Positions 10,500 to 20,919 of a DNA stretch of 64,000 nt are shown here, one piece after another. Position numbers and translations under genes: made by a program. The notes under the pieces were generated by a model that was not told the DNA's origin, made no database searches, and saw only the letters and a program-made list of their open reading frames with translations. The DNA is taken from contig JAMYGW020000009.1 of assembly GCA_025617375.2 (NCBI GenBank), forward strand, positions 1,550,001 through 1,614,000. Reading direction: 5' to 3'. How positions within the stretch are numbered: the first letter of the stretch is position 1; each line of letters opens with the position of its first letter. This DNA comes from Acarospora socialis (Eukaryota > Ascomycota > Lecanoromycetes > Acarosporales > Acarosporaceae).

Positions 10500-12441
10500 T
10501 TCAGACTATCTAGTTGTAGAGTTGACACGAACCTTGGCAACAGAAGAAGAGAGCATAGCTAGCTACCTTTCTGTACTAGACTAGGACTTGAATACCTACC
10601 GAAGGTTATTACCTAAGTACTAAGACGCTACCCAGCGTATGATAGTCATGACAAACGGCTCCGTCGGAATTGTGTATGGTGACCGACAAGAGAGAGTCCG
10701 TGAAAGCCACCAACAACGGTATCCGCCAGAGGAGAGATCTTGGCTGAGAGTGGCCCCAGCTGAGAGTGGCCCCACATGCGGATAGGGTTTTCCTGTTCTT
10801 GTTGGGCGACCGGGTGCATGCTCTACCGAGCCTGACTCGGAGGCAAGAGTTTCGTCCGCGATTCTGGTTTGACTGAAGGTCAGCAGTTGCGTACCTTATC
10901 TGCGCAATGCCACCCTGCGTATTAAGCGATCCAGCCCTCCCAGCTTACGACGATGGACACCATGAAAGGGCTATGATGTTTCGGCCAAAGAGCGTATAGC
11001 CACCTGATGCTTTTTAGTTTCCCGTAGTCGGCGCAAGCTTGCCGCCTGGGTCCTGTGCTTGCGAGTCCACAGCAGTAGCGCGCTTCCTGAGGCAACTAAG
11101 CTACGGACGTATTCAATCTCGCATTGGGGTTCCCGGAGGTTTTCCTGCCGCTGACTGCACCTCAGACGGACTACCATATGCACTTGGTAGATCTTGTACC
11201 CAGAAATAGATTCTTAGCCTCACTAAGCCGCCGTCTGCATCCACTCATGACGTGTCGAAGATGAATTGGTGCGCATGATTGGCAAACATAAGCTTATTTG
11301 CGTCGACTTGTGACCGGGAAGGGGGTGGAGAAGGTGCAGATCAATTGATTCCAGATGATCACTGGCCGGAGAATACTTAGGCACGAACTTAGAGGAAGAT
11401 TACTGGGGCCAATTTGTGCATGGCCCAACAGCGTTAACACGGACTCCATTGCAGCTAATAAGTACAGTTGTTGCACAACCTAATCCCTAAACCAGTGGTA
11501 ATGAACAGAAACATGATTTGTCGGCCGGTACAACTAGTCCTGGATAGGTCTGCACAGTTAAGCTTTGGGCTGGCGCAAGGCTTCCACAAGGCTTCCACGA
11601 TCCGGTGTCCCGTCCAAGTGTTCCGTCCCGGCGTCCCGTCCCGGCGTCCCGTCCCATCCCGAGAGACACATGGGCTGACGCCAAGTCAACACATGGTTGC
11701 ATTAAGATAACACCGGCCTAGAATCTATCAGACCCAATCATAACCTCTTATAAGCTATAACCCTACCATCTCTCAGCTATGTGGCACGTTGCTAACCTTA
11801 TGAGCAAAAAAGCAAAAGCAATAATAGTATTCATTTTCTACCTATAGGTGCCTCTAACTTGTAACTAAGCTAAGTACTGAACTACGGAAGAAAACATGCG
11901 AGCGAGGCTGAGAAGCGAATAGGAAGGTAAACAAGCCTCCCGGAGGCAAGTGGCAGGGCTGAATAAAGCGGTCAATATTCCTTGAAGAAGCAACTGAAAC
12001 AAGAAGGCCCTAGCAGTCATCCTTTCTCTCTTCTGACTGTCTTAGGAAGTTGAAATAGATGTTCTAAATGGCTTCAAATCAATCTCAAGTGGCCGCCAAA
12101 GATGAGTTTGAATCTTTGCATGCTAGAAATATATCAGATTGAATAGAGATCATTACTATGATTCCATTTCAGTTGAATTGCATGCGTGCGTATATGCTCG
12201 CTAAGCACAAGACCGGATGGAGCACCTTCCCCCCCTCCCCCCTTCCCTCCTTGCGGCTCAGGGTGGTCTTATTCTAGTTAAGAAGTACGCTCTTCCAAAT
12301 GTAACATGGCCTTCTTGATGACATTGAATGTGCGAATTCTGAGATGTAGGAATATAGCAGTTGCACTGTGTGTAGCCTACAAGCAGCGTTAGAGTTTCGA
12401 GACATCAAGTCACTTGAAGAAGCACCACCAGTTTCGACACT
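10500..12441. other. Long intergenic interval without recognised gene
   Basis: No exon set could be assembled. Small features are a 16-bp direct repeat (GAGAGTGGCCCC) at about 10745-10775 and a G/C-rich run of GTCCCG/GCGTCCC units at about 11603-11665. The rest is AT-rich spacer. Confidence 0.45.
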
Positions 12442-13974
12442 ATGGCCCGCGCTAGACGGATTTGGACCCTAGAGGAGGACGCTCTTCTCCGAAGTGCGGT
12501 CAACAATGGTGGGTTTCGGGTTCTGGCCTCGGCTTCGGACAGCCAAGATACCTCGTTCAAGTCTTCACACTTGATGCTAACTGTGTATAGTCTTGGCACA
12601 CTCTCGTCCACTTCTCTGGCGGGAATTGGCCAAATCTGTACCCGGGCGGTCAAACAAGGATTGCCGCAGAAGATGGTGGAATAGTCTCGCAGATGGCACG
12701 GCCAAGGGCTCCTGGTGTGAGGAGGAGGATGAACGACTCATTGAAGCTGTGCGGAAGCATGGCACAAATTGGAGTCAGGTCGCGCGGGCTGTTGTGTCAA
12801 GGAATCCAGACCAATGCTCAAGTCACTGGAGCCAGGTGCTAGACCCGGACATCAACTACTGCGATTGGACGACAGAAGAGGTTTTGCCTATCAGCTCCGG
12901 CCCAGTGTTCTTGTTTAGTGGTCATTGACAGCTTCTAGGATGAGCACTTGCTTCACGCAGTCCTTACCCATGGCACCAACTGGACCACCATCGCGGCTTC
13001 ACATGTTCCCAAGAGGACCACTCTTGCACTCAAGAATCGCTACTCCACCCTGCGCCTGAGACATGAGAATGGCAACAAGTCCAAGGAACATACTGCTGGA
13101 AAGGCACTTAGGGCTTCCCCGTCTAGCTTCGAAGGTGCCATGGCGACCTCTAAGAAGAAAATGAGGACGAACCAGAAGGTCCAAGGATATCTCAGTAAGA
13201 GGGCAGATGAAGGTGATGATGATGTCGAGGAAGATGACGACGAGGATGACGAAGATGAGGATGGAGAGGAGGAAAACGGGGATGGGGACGACGATGATGG
13301 CAGGGTGCCCCATGTCCAATTCATGGCCAATTTCAAGAAAGCAAATACCGGCAAGATCGGCAGTCACACAAAAGACTCGAACATAACAACCTCGGATGCC
13401 TGGGCCGGCTTTGCTGAGCGAAGTGGTCATTTCACCCCCAGCTCCTTCCCCACGGGACATCTCCCCTCTCTAGAGAGAACTGGACAGACGATACCGCGGA
13501 TCACGCACCCTACGAGAGCCCGTTTTCCTTGAATCACCCTTCGCTATACGCGGGGCCGGGGGAGGATTTCTTTGGTGCCATTCAGGGCCCCGGTGGAATG
13601 AGCACGAGCGCGCCGGATACAATATATAGTAGGCTTGCTCTAATCTGTTTATATCCACAGACACAGACAGGCTTGCTGACTTGAGCGCAGGTGGAGATGC
13701 TATGGATATCTTTCTTCCCCCCTCGCCTGGCTATCCCACCTTAACCAAGCCAGCGACGGCCTCATCCGCCAGCGGCAACCTGGTGAGAACAGATTTCAGT
13801 CCTTCACAGGCTTCAAGAGATGTGTCCACGAGCCCCACAGCCCAAGGCCATTCCTCGACAACTTACCAGATATCCATCAACATGGTCTGCACAGGTGCGC
13901 AACTGGAAGCTGTCATGGTCCGTCTGGCCGGCGCAGGGACGTGTGTCAACATGAAAATCGACCCAAAATCATAG
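12442..13974 (+). CDS. Myb-type DNA-binding protein, candidate cluster regulator
   Basis: Proposed exons are 12442-12508, 12591-12880, 12939-13362, 13419-13628 and 13691-13974, giving 424 residues in frame. Three SANT/Myb repeats occupy roughly residues 5-165, with Trp-spaced helices (RRIWTLEEDALL, GSWCEEEDERLIEAV, CDWTTEEDEHLLHAV) and recognition helices such as PGRSNKDCRRRWWN. A Lys-rich stretch and a very acidic run (DVEEDDDEDDEDED) follow. The C-terminal strand-helix (GAQLEAVMVRLAGAG) resembles a small conserved tail seen in fungal Myb proteins. The fourth intron is weakest: without it the frame ends at 13532, whereas splicing 13363-13418 opens a second frame that joins the last exon in phase. 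Position inside the cluster suggests a regulator, possibly binding the TACTC(A/G)GG sites; this is inference. Confidence 0.8.
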
Positions 13975-14742
13975 CAGAAGTCAAATTCTCTGCCCAATTG
14001 TCAGGAATCCACAATCAGATGCCACGACAGAAGACAGCATCAAGCATACGATAGAACTGAAATATGGGATTAAAAGTTCAGAGCTTTGACCACTTTCGAG
14101 GCGATATCAAGTCCTGTTCATAGCCAAAGAAACTGGCCTGGGGCTAAAAGCGCATAGATACGTACTCGTACAGTAGAAGAGAAGTTACACGCGCTAAAGA
14201 CTAGCATCTATAAAAGCCTGTAGAGAAGAAAGTCAACAGTAATAAATCTAGATCGTTCGGGTTGGCGATCTTGGGCCCCCAAATCACCGCTGCTCAGGTG
14301 GCCTGGCGCTGAAGCTGGATTTCTGCTGACTTGCAGGCGCCTCTAGTAGGGACCGGACCCACCGTGACTACTTCTGCCTGATATGAAGTACGAGCCAATA
14401 TCATCACCAGGATCCGGGCCCCGGTGTGCTTCTATTCCTGGGTCCGAAGCATGCGTAATGGTCAGTCCGCCACCGCCCGACCCGAGTGAAAGGGACGGTC
14501 TGAACCTCCCGAGATTCTGTGTGTTGCAACGGAGATATAGGTCTGCGTTATATCTTACATGTGGGTCCTGTTTCTTTCCTTTTTTCCTTGGACATGATGC
14601 ATATAACCCTCTATAATTCCCCGTCTTTTCTCCTATTGCATTGCCCTGCATTGCTCTGTCTTGCATCGCATTGCATCGCATTGCAGTGTGCCTCTCTTGC
14701 TCATACCCAATCAGATCATCTTTCTCTGAATATAAAGTACTA
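13975..14742. other. Intergenic, upstream of the GMC oxidoreductase
   Basis: No gene seen. Contains CACTCGGG on the minus strand (14481-14488), matching one decamer variant of the 5861 array, and a short GCATTGCATC-type repeat at about 14662-14688 just before the GMC start. Confidence 0.45.
14481..14488 (-). promoter_or_regulatory. CACTCGGG variant of the decamer core
   Basis: The plus strand reads CCCGAGTG. It matches the fourth unit of the decamer array and lies about 255 bp upstream of the GMC start. Suggestive only. Confidence 0.3.
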
Positions 14743-16854
14743 ATGGCGGTATTGCCGATATCTTATCGCAAGCTGCTACTAGTGGTAACGGGTTTGTTCC
14801 GCTTATGCTGCAGCAGCACAGTCTGGGCCAATGCCCACATCGCTCGGTCCGACTCAGTCCGACACCAAGAACTTGGTCGCATCTTTGACTATGTGATCGT
14901 CGGCGCTGGTCCTGGGGGGTTGGTTATGGCCAACCGACTGACAGAGGACCCAAACGTTTCTGTTGCTGTCGTTGAGGCAGGTACTTGGCCTGAGGATGTG
15001 GTTGGCAATTGGACCGAGGTTCCAGCCTACAACGGTAATTTTGATTTGGTGTCAGCCAATGCGACTCCCTCTGGGGTGGATTGGGGTTTCCTCACAACTC
15101 CGCAGTCTGTTAGTCTTCACTTTTCACTAACTTGGGGGTGCGCACTGACCATCTTGGTCAGGGCATCAACGGTCAGGTTGTCCGTTATCCGCGCGGAAAG
15201 GCTGTAGGTTACCCTGGATTGAGTTTCATGTAAACAAAGCAAGTTCACTGACGTTCACCTAGCTGGGCGGTAGTTCGAATTTGAACGCTATGGCTTGGGC
15301 AGACTCCTGTAGGGGTGCATTCAAGAGATGGGCCGACGTAGTGGAAGACCAGTCCTACACATATGATACGGTGGCCAAGTACTACAAAAAGGCCATGAAC
15401 TTCACGCCTCCCTCTGACACCAGAATTGCCAACGCCACTCCCTCCTATAATCCTGCTCTTGTTGCAGAGGGAGGTCCATTAGACGTATCGTATCCTGCCT
15501 ACGCCTATAGTTGGACCACGTGGCTGGCTGTTGCGTTGGAAGGTATCGGCATTAAGAACACCGACAGCTTCATTAACGGGGCCCTGAACGGTTCGGCCTG
15601 GCAAACTAACACTATCAATCACACAACTGGCTTCCGGGCTTCTGCAGACAGGGCATATCTGCGCCCTTACCTTCACCGGCGGAACTTGGCCGTGTTCAAT
15701 GGCACCCTTGGCGAGCGCATCCTCTTCAACGATGATAAAGTAGCCATGGGCGTCGAGGTCACAACCGGCGACATTTCATACACCCTGAATGCCACCCGCG
15801 AGGTCATTCTCGCCGGTGGAGCCTTCCAGTCACCACAGCTCTTGCAGGTGTCCGGTGTCGGACCCACCGCCTTGCTTCAGGAGCATGGCATCCCTGTGGT
15901 TGCAGACCGTCCCGGTGTCGGGCAGAACCTGAATGATCAGTTCTTCTTTGGCATCGGGTACCGGGTCAATCTAGAGACCTTGCCGTCACTCAGCCTTGGC
16001 GACAACGTTGCCATCGACGTTGAACTATTCAACACCAATGCCACGGGTCGTTTGACCAACCCAGGGGGTGAGTATGCCGGTTTTGAGAAAGTCCCTGAGG
16101 ACCTGCGATCCAACTTCTCGGCATCTACACTCGAGAGTAAGTGTTGTGTCGTTTGTCTCTTCTCTTCGTCAACTACTTTCTAGCAACGCTCGCGGTCGTT
16201 CATACAACTTCCTTATATCATGGGTTCGTGAAAGATTAGCAAGCACCAAACTAACGCTATGATGTAGCTCTTGCAGGGTTCCCAGAGGATTGGCCAGAAA
16301 TTGAGTACCTTACTCTTCCCGTTTTTGTCGGAAACCTTCAAACCACCCCTCCTCCTACGGATGGCTTCAATTACGCCACCATACTAGCGACCCTGATGGC
16401 CCCCACATCTCGGGGGAACGTATCCATTATGTCCCCACGCATGAGCGACCACCCCTTGATCAACCCCAACTGGCTCACAACCCAGTCCGACATCGAGGTC
16501 TCGATCGCCATGTTCAAGCGTCTGCGCCAAGCGTGGACTGTCCCAGCCCTGGCGGCGAACTTGACCATTGGCGATGAGTACTACCCCGGCCCGAGCGTGC
16601 AGACAGACAAGGAGATCGAGCAGCAGATCAGATCTAGCATGATCCCAGTGTCCCACGCGAGCGCCACATGCAAGATGGGCAAGGCGGACGATGAGCTTGC
16701 GGTTGTGGACAGCCACGGGAAGGTGTATGGAGTCAAGAACTTGCGGGTTGTCGATGCCTCTGCGTTCCCGTTCCTGATCCCAGGCACGGCACCTCAAGCT
16801 GCGGTGTACATGTTAGCAGAGAAGATTGCCGATGACGTCAAGAACGGCAATTGA
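14743..16854 (+). CDS. Secreted GMC-family FAD oxidoreductase
   Basis: Exons 14743-15108, 15162-15203 (a 42-nt micro-exon), 15263-16136 and 16268-16854 give 622 residues. The protein starts with a hydrophobic signal-like segment. The FAD fold follows: FDYVIVGAGPGGLVMANRL (GxGxxG) with the acidic end VVEAG. Splicing restores the GMC signature across exons 2 and 3, RYPRGKA then LGGSSNLNAMAW. The second signature is REVILAGGAFQSPQLL, and the C-terminal active-site region has MIPVSHASATCKMG and VDASAFPFLIPGTAPQAAVY. Several N-glycosylation sequons fit a secreted or vesicular enzyme. Family members oxidise alcohols; relatives finish secondary metabolites (PatE in patulin). An alternative acceptor at 16277 would remove three residues. 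Confidence 0.92.
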
Positions 16855-17170
16855 AGCAGGTTCTCCCTTTGTACTCGCTCTCAGGGGCAGGGGGGACTAG
16901 AAGAGTGCGTGACTGTATACTACTTCTTTTCAGGCTGAACGTGTTTATATCTTCACAAACCTTTACCCGCGACTGTATATGGTTGTACTTTGCCTACTTA
17001 GTACGGGCATATCTCAATCATCTACATGGGGCCGAACGCCTCTTAAATCAAGAGGCCTAGCCTCATGCCCACTCCAACTTTGGTACTAGATGACTGCGGG
17101 ATGGCAAAGCCGGTGGCTGGCCAGAGGCAAAAAGCCGAAAAATGTGAGACCCCGGTCCCTCATTCCCAGC
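16855..17170. other. Convergent intergenic spacer
   Basis: Lies between the GMC 3' end and the P450 3' end. Nothing coding seen. Confidence 0.5.
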
Positions 17171-18754
17171 CTATTCTGATGACCACTCGATCTCGAGGTG
17201 ATGACCCTTTATCTCACCATTAAACCACTCAATCATCTCAATACGCTGCTGGCACGTCCGAGCCCCTTCCAGCACTTCGCCATCTACCATGGCCATGATG
17301 GTCTCATGCAGCTGTTGCTGGGCCAGGTTCTTCCCGATGCACGCCCTCAAGCCAGCCCCAAAGGGAATCATGCTCTTCTCCATATCCGGCCGGTGCAGAC
17401 CCTCGTCCTGGCCATCCTCCAACCACCTCTCGGGGCGAAACGCGAACGGGTCCGGGAACACGTCCGGGTCGTGATGCAGCATGTAGGCCGCGCATCCCAC
17501 AACCGTTCCCGGCGGCAAGCGGACGGCCCCAACGCGCAGTCCCGTCGCCGGTACCACGCGCGTCAGGCGCGTGGGATTCGCCATGCCCAGCCGCAGGCCT
17601 TCCTTGACGACGGCGCGCAAGTACGGCAGCGCTTGCGGGTCCGTGGGCGGCGCGCTCGTGCCTTGGTCGTTGGGAGCGGTGGCTCTGGCTTTGCTGCTGC
17701 GAATCTCACGCAGCAGACGTGCTCGCGCGTCCGCATTGTGAACCAGGTGGAACACAACCGTGGCCAGCATCACCGCCGTTGAGTCCGCCCCGGCGAACAC
17801 GATCGCCTTAGACTGCGCCGCCGCCTCGGCGGGCGAGATGCCTGCCTGGAGGAGCCGCCCCTGGTAGGCTGAGTCTGCTCGGGCGGACGGCGAATCCGTA
17901 TCCTTTGTCGCGAGCGCGCTCTCCATGACCCCGTCAACGAACCGATCGAGCTGAAGGAAGGACCGAACGACCTCGTCACTGGAGTTCACCCGGCTGGAAA
18001 CAGCATGCACGAGTCGGAAGAGCCAGTTCGGCAGCAGTGAGAAGCGCGAAAACGCCACGATGGCGAAGATGAAGGGGTTGGCGCTCAGCTTGGTCTTTTG
18101 CCGGGCATGTGGGGGGAGGCCGGCGTGCTCGCCCAGACCGCCATACCGCTCGCCCAGCAAATATCCGGTCACGACATCGATGGAGAGGCGAGCGCATAGG
18201 TCCACGATGTCCACCTTGACCGCGGCGGTCTTGAATGCGCGTAGCTGGTCCACGAACTCGCCCACGCAACTTCCAATGACCCCGTTGGGCTCGCTCGCGG
18301 CGCGGAGCCGCACGGGTGCAAACAGGGGTGCGACGGCTTTGGCGCGCCTGTCGCGGTACTCGGTGTCGATGGCCGAGAAGATGGATACGACTGGCCCGAG
18401 GTTGAAGTTCGTGTACCGGGCATCTTTCGGAAACCCACCACTTGTGATATAAATGTCGCGGATGGCGTCACTGTCGGAGATGGAGACGGAGTTGGGTGCA
18501 ACCCGGAGCACTTTTGTCTTGTACTTTTGATGGTGATATCGGACTGCGCGACCCTCTATCCCGAAATAGCATATAGTGTGTAAGTAAATGGAGCTGGCCC
18601 TGGCCAGGAACGGGCCGGGCACGTGGCTTAGAGGATGGAAGTTCAGGCGGTATAGTACAGGTACCAGGGTCACCGCAAGAACGAGCGCGGCTGTGGCGGT
18701 TGCATTGTCTCGTAGGGCCGCTGTGACTAAGATGCTGTCCTGTATCAGCGGCAT
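17171..18754 (-). CDS. Cytochrome P450 monooxygenase
   Basis: A single uninterrupted frame of 527 residues. It opens with an N-terminal membrane anchor (about residues 13-35) and a proline hinge (HPLSHVPGPF). The I-helix is FAGADSTAV, the ExxR motif is KEGLRLG, the PERW motif is FRPERWLEDG and the haem loop is FGAGLRACIGKNLA with the cysteine ligand. It should sit in the endoplasmic reticulum and hydroxylate or oxidise the polyketide scaffold. Overall layout resembles fungal benzoate-4-hydroxylase-like P450s, but the exact CYP family was not determined. It is divergent from the O-methyltransferase across a 465-bp promoter with two TACTCGG-type sites, supporting joint regulation. Absence of introns in a gene this long is slightly unusual beside its neighbours. 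Confidence 0.94.
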   Translation of the reverse strand: MPLIQDSILVTAALRDNATATAALVLAVTLVPVLYRLNFHPLSHVPGPFLARASSIYLHTICYFGIEGRAVRYHHQKYKTKVLRVAPNSVSISDSDAIRDIYITSGGFPKDARYTNFNLGPVVSIFSAIDTEYRDRRAKAVAPLFAPVRLRAASEPNGVIGSCVGEFVDQLRAFKTAAVKVDIVDLCARLSIDVVTGYLLGERYGGLGEHAGLPPHARQKTKLSANPFIFAIVAFSRFSLLPNWLFRLVHAVSSRVNSSDEVVRSFLQLDRFVDGVMESALATKDTDSPSARADSAYQGRLLQAGISPAEAAAQSKAIVFAGADSTAVMLATVVFHLVHNADARARLLREIRSSKARATAPNDQGTSAPPTDPQALPYLRAVVKEGLRLGMANPTRLTRVVPATGLRVGAVRLPPGTVVGCAAYMLHHDPDVFPDPFAFRPERWLEDGQDEGLHRPDMEKSMIPFGAGLRACIGKNLAQQQLHETIMAMVDGEVLEGARTCQQRIEMIEWFNGEIKGHHLEIEWSSE

Positions 18755-19219
18755 TATCTTGCGGTACCGCCCTGTTCACAGAAGGCGGGGTTGCTACAGA
18801 TTGTTGAGATGTTTTCTCACTGGTCTCCAAACACTGAAAAGAAACAACAAAGATCTGGGTTCCTTGCGTTTGTGTCCGAGTCCATCAAGGCTCACGAAGC
18901 GGTAGTCAAATGCAATAGCTGGACCGCGCTCGCAAAAGCTTACTGGTACCGGTATTATCTTTTGTCGGGCTCATATTGAGCATAACCACCAATTACACGG
19001 TGTACCGGAGCCGGCTGATTGCGTAGTGTATTCAGGTAGGGCATGCGTACTCGGGGTTAGTGAAAATACTCGGACTTCGTCATCCCCAAACGTGACGCTG
19101 CGAACTTGGAGGACAGTCACCAAAATGAAAAGGTCCATTTGATAATGCTGAGTCTGGATCATAGGTATGACAAGCAGGCGTTCAATCCCAGTTTTGGAAC
19201 TTCAAGTGGAGAAACAGCC
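18755..19219. promoter_or_regulatory. Divergent promoter between P450 and O-methyltransferase
   Basis: Non-coding 465 bp. It contains TACTCGGGGTTAG at 19048-19060 and TACTCGG at 19067-19073. The first shares ACTCGGGGTTA with the junction of two units in the 5861 array. Confidence 0.6.
19048..19073 (+). promoter_or_regulatory. Pair of TACTCGG sites, candidate cluster operator
   Basis: TACTCGGGGTTAG (19048) and TACTCGG (19067) are spaced 19 bp start to start, about two helical turns, 150-170 bp upstream of the methyltransferase start. The 11-mer ACTCGGGGTTA is also present in the decamer array, which makes chance agreement less likely than for the short core alone. Confidence 0.5.
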
Positions 19220-20654
19220 ATGGCGTCACAAACAAACGGACTGGATGGACACAACGGCCAAAATGTTCAGAAGATCCTGCAAACTCTGGAGGGAATAAAC
19301 GCTGAATCCTTTGGTAATGACGGAGAAAGAATTCAGGCTGTTGTGGCGGCGTATGCCCTCGTGTCTCGACTGGAGACGCCCTGGGAGTTCATCGCGAGAC
19401 TCTGCATGGGCCAGGTACGCGCCGACATCCACTCTCTTGGACTGAAGCTGAAAAGTTATCAGCCAGCGCTAGGCGCTGCTCTGAAAGTGGGAAAAGATCT
19501 GCAGCTTTTCGAAAAGTGGCATGAATGCGGTGATGGGGAGATGACAAGCGAGCAGCTCGCCGGGATCGTATCTTGTGACCCTGCTCTCCTTGGTCAGTGT
19601 CCGTGAAGATACACAGAGAGTGCTCTTGAAGCTGAACATAGTTGGTGTTCTAGTCCGCTTGCTCCGCCACTTAGCAGCAAACCATATGCTTCAAGAGACT
19701 TCGATCGGGATCTTCAAGCCGACCAAGTTCACTCTTGCTCTTCTCAAGCCAGTCTTTGGAGAGTGGATCAACCATCTGTATGTCACTTGGCTATGGAACT
19801 CACAAGTGTACATTCCTACGTACTAATGGCTGACTCAGTTACGATGCAACAATCCCTTGCTTCTTCAAGATGCCCGAGTATCTGGCTCAGACGGGCTACA
19901 AAAACCCTGTGGATCCCGCTGACGGTGTTTTTCAGTACATGAAGGGTTGGAAGGGAGATATGTTTCACTACTACGATGCCCATCCTAGGGAAGGGGAATC
20001 ATTCAACCATGTCATGGGCGGTGTGATGGCTCACCAGGCCGGATGGCTGGACATCTTCCCTCATGATATCCTGCTAAATTCGGACACCGACCTTCCTCTC
20101 TTAGTAGACGTGGGAGGGAATGTTGGTCATGACATGGAAAGATTTCGCCAAGCTCACCCAGAGACAGCTGCTCGTCTGTATTTGCAGGACAGGCCAGAAG
20201 TTGTAAAGCTCTCCAAGTGTCCTGAACCCGTCAACAAAATCGGCTATGATTTCTTCACACCACAGCCTATCAAAGGTAACACTTGTCCTACTCAGCTAAG
20301 GTAGCACGCATCACAACCATTGACTACTCAACCACAGGAGCACGTGCATACTACATGCATGGTGTCCTCCACGACTGGTCCAACGAACCGGCTCGCAAGA
20401 TTCTCAAGATGCAGAAAGAGGCAATGACACTGGGCTACAGCACACTCCTGATACATGACCACATTGCTCCCGAGGCTCTGGCCCACCCTCACATCACGGC
20501 GTATGATCTGACTATGATGGTGATGGTGGCGGGCGAGGAGAGGACTGAGTCGCATTGGCGCGAGTTGCTGAAGTCTGCTGGATATGAGGTGGTCAGGATC
20601 TGGAGATCGCCGCTGGCTGTGCAAGCCATTATCGAGGCAGAAATTGCGAAGTGA
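19220..20654 (+). CDS. SAM-dependent O-methyltransferase (plant/fungal COMT-like)
   Basis: Exons 19220-19592, 19654-19777, 19839-20275 and 20338-20654 give 416 residues with clean phases. The N-terminal dimerisation/winged-helix part includes MTSEQLAGIVSCDPALL then VRLLRHLAANHML. The SAM-binding strand is LLVDVGGNVGHDMERF; the family usually has GGG, and here the third Gly is Asn. The catalytic histidine lies in MHGVLHDWSNEPARKIL, and the closing segment is EVVRIWRSP. The enzyme should methylate a phenolic hydroxyl of the pathway intermediate. It is divergent from the P450. The ATG at 19220 is chosen over an upstream in-frame ATG (19106) because family proteins begin close to this position. 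Confidence 0.92.
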
Positions 20655-20919
20655 GACTTCTCAAGGTGCATTTTCATTCAGATTCAATGCGCTCGGCGAG
20701 GCCAGGAAACTCGAACTCTCGCCAGATAGATCTAGAGTGAATTGCATCATTCTGTGCCCACTACTTTCTCGCCTATGATCCTCCAGCGATTTCTCAACTA
20801 ACTGTTTCCTTGGTAAATGAGAGTGAGCGATATCAGTAACAGTAGTGACCAATTCCATGCTATTCAAACGCCCATCCATCCTTGCTTGCATCTGGCTTGA
20901 CCTCATCTCAGTTGTCCGA

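Noticed and set aside
13040-13354. Minus-strand poly-Ser frame
   Set aside because: Antisense image of the acidic stretch in the Myb-type protein.
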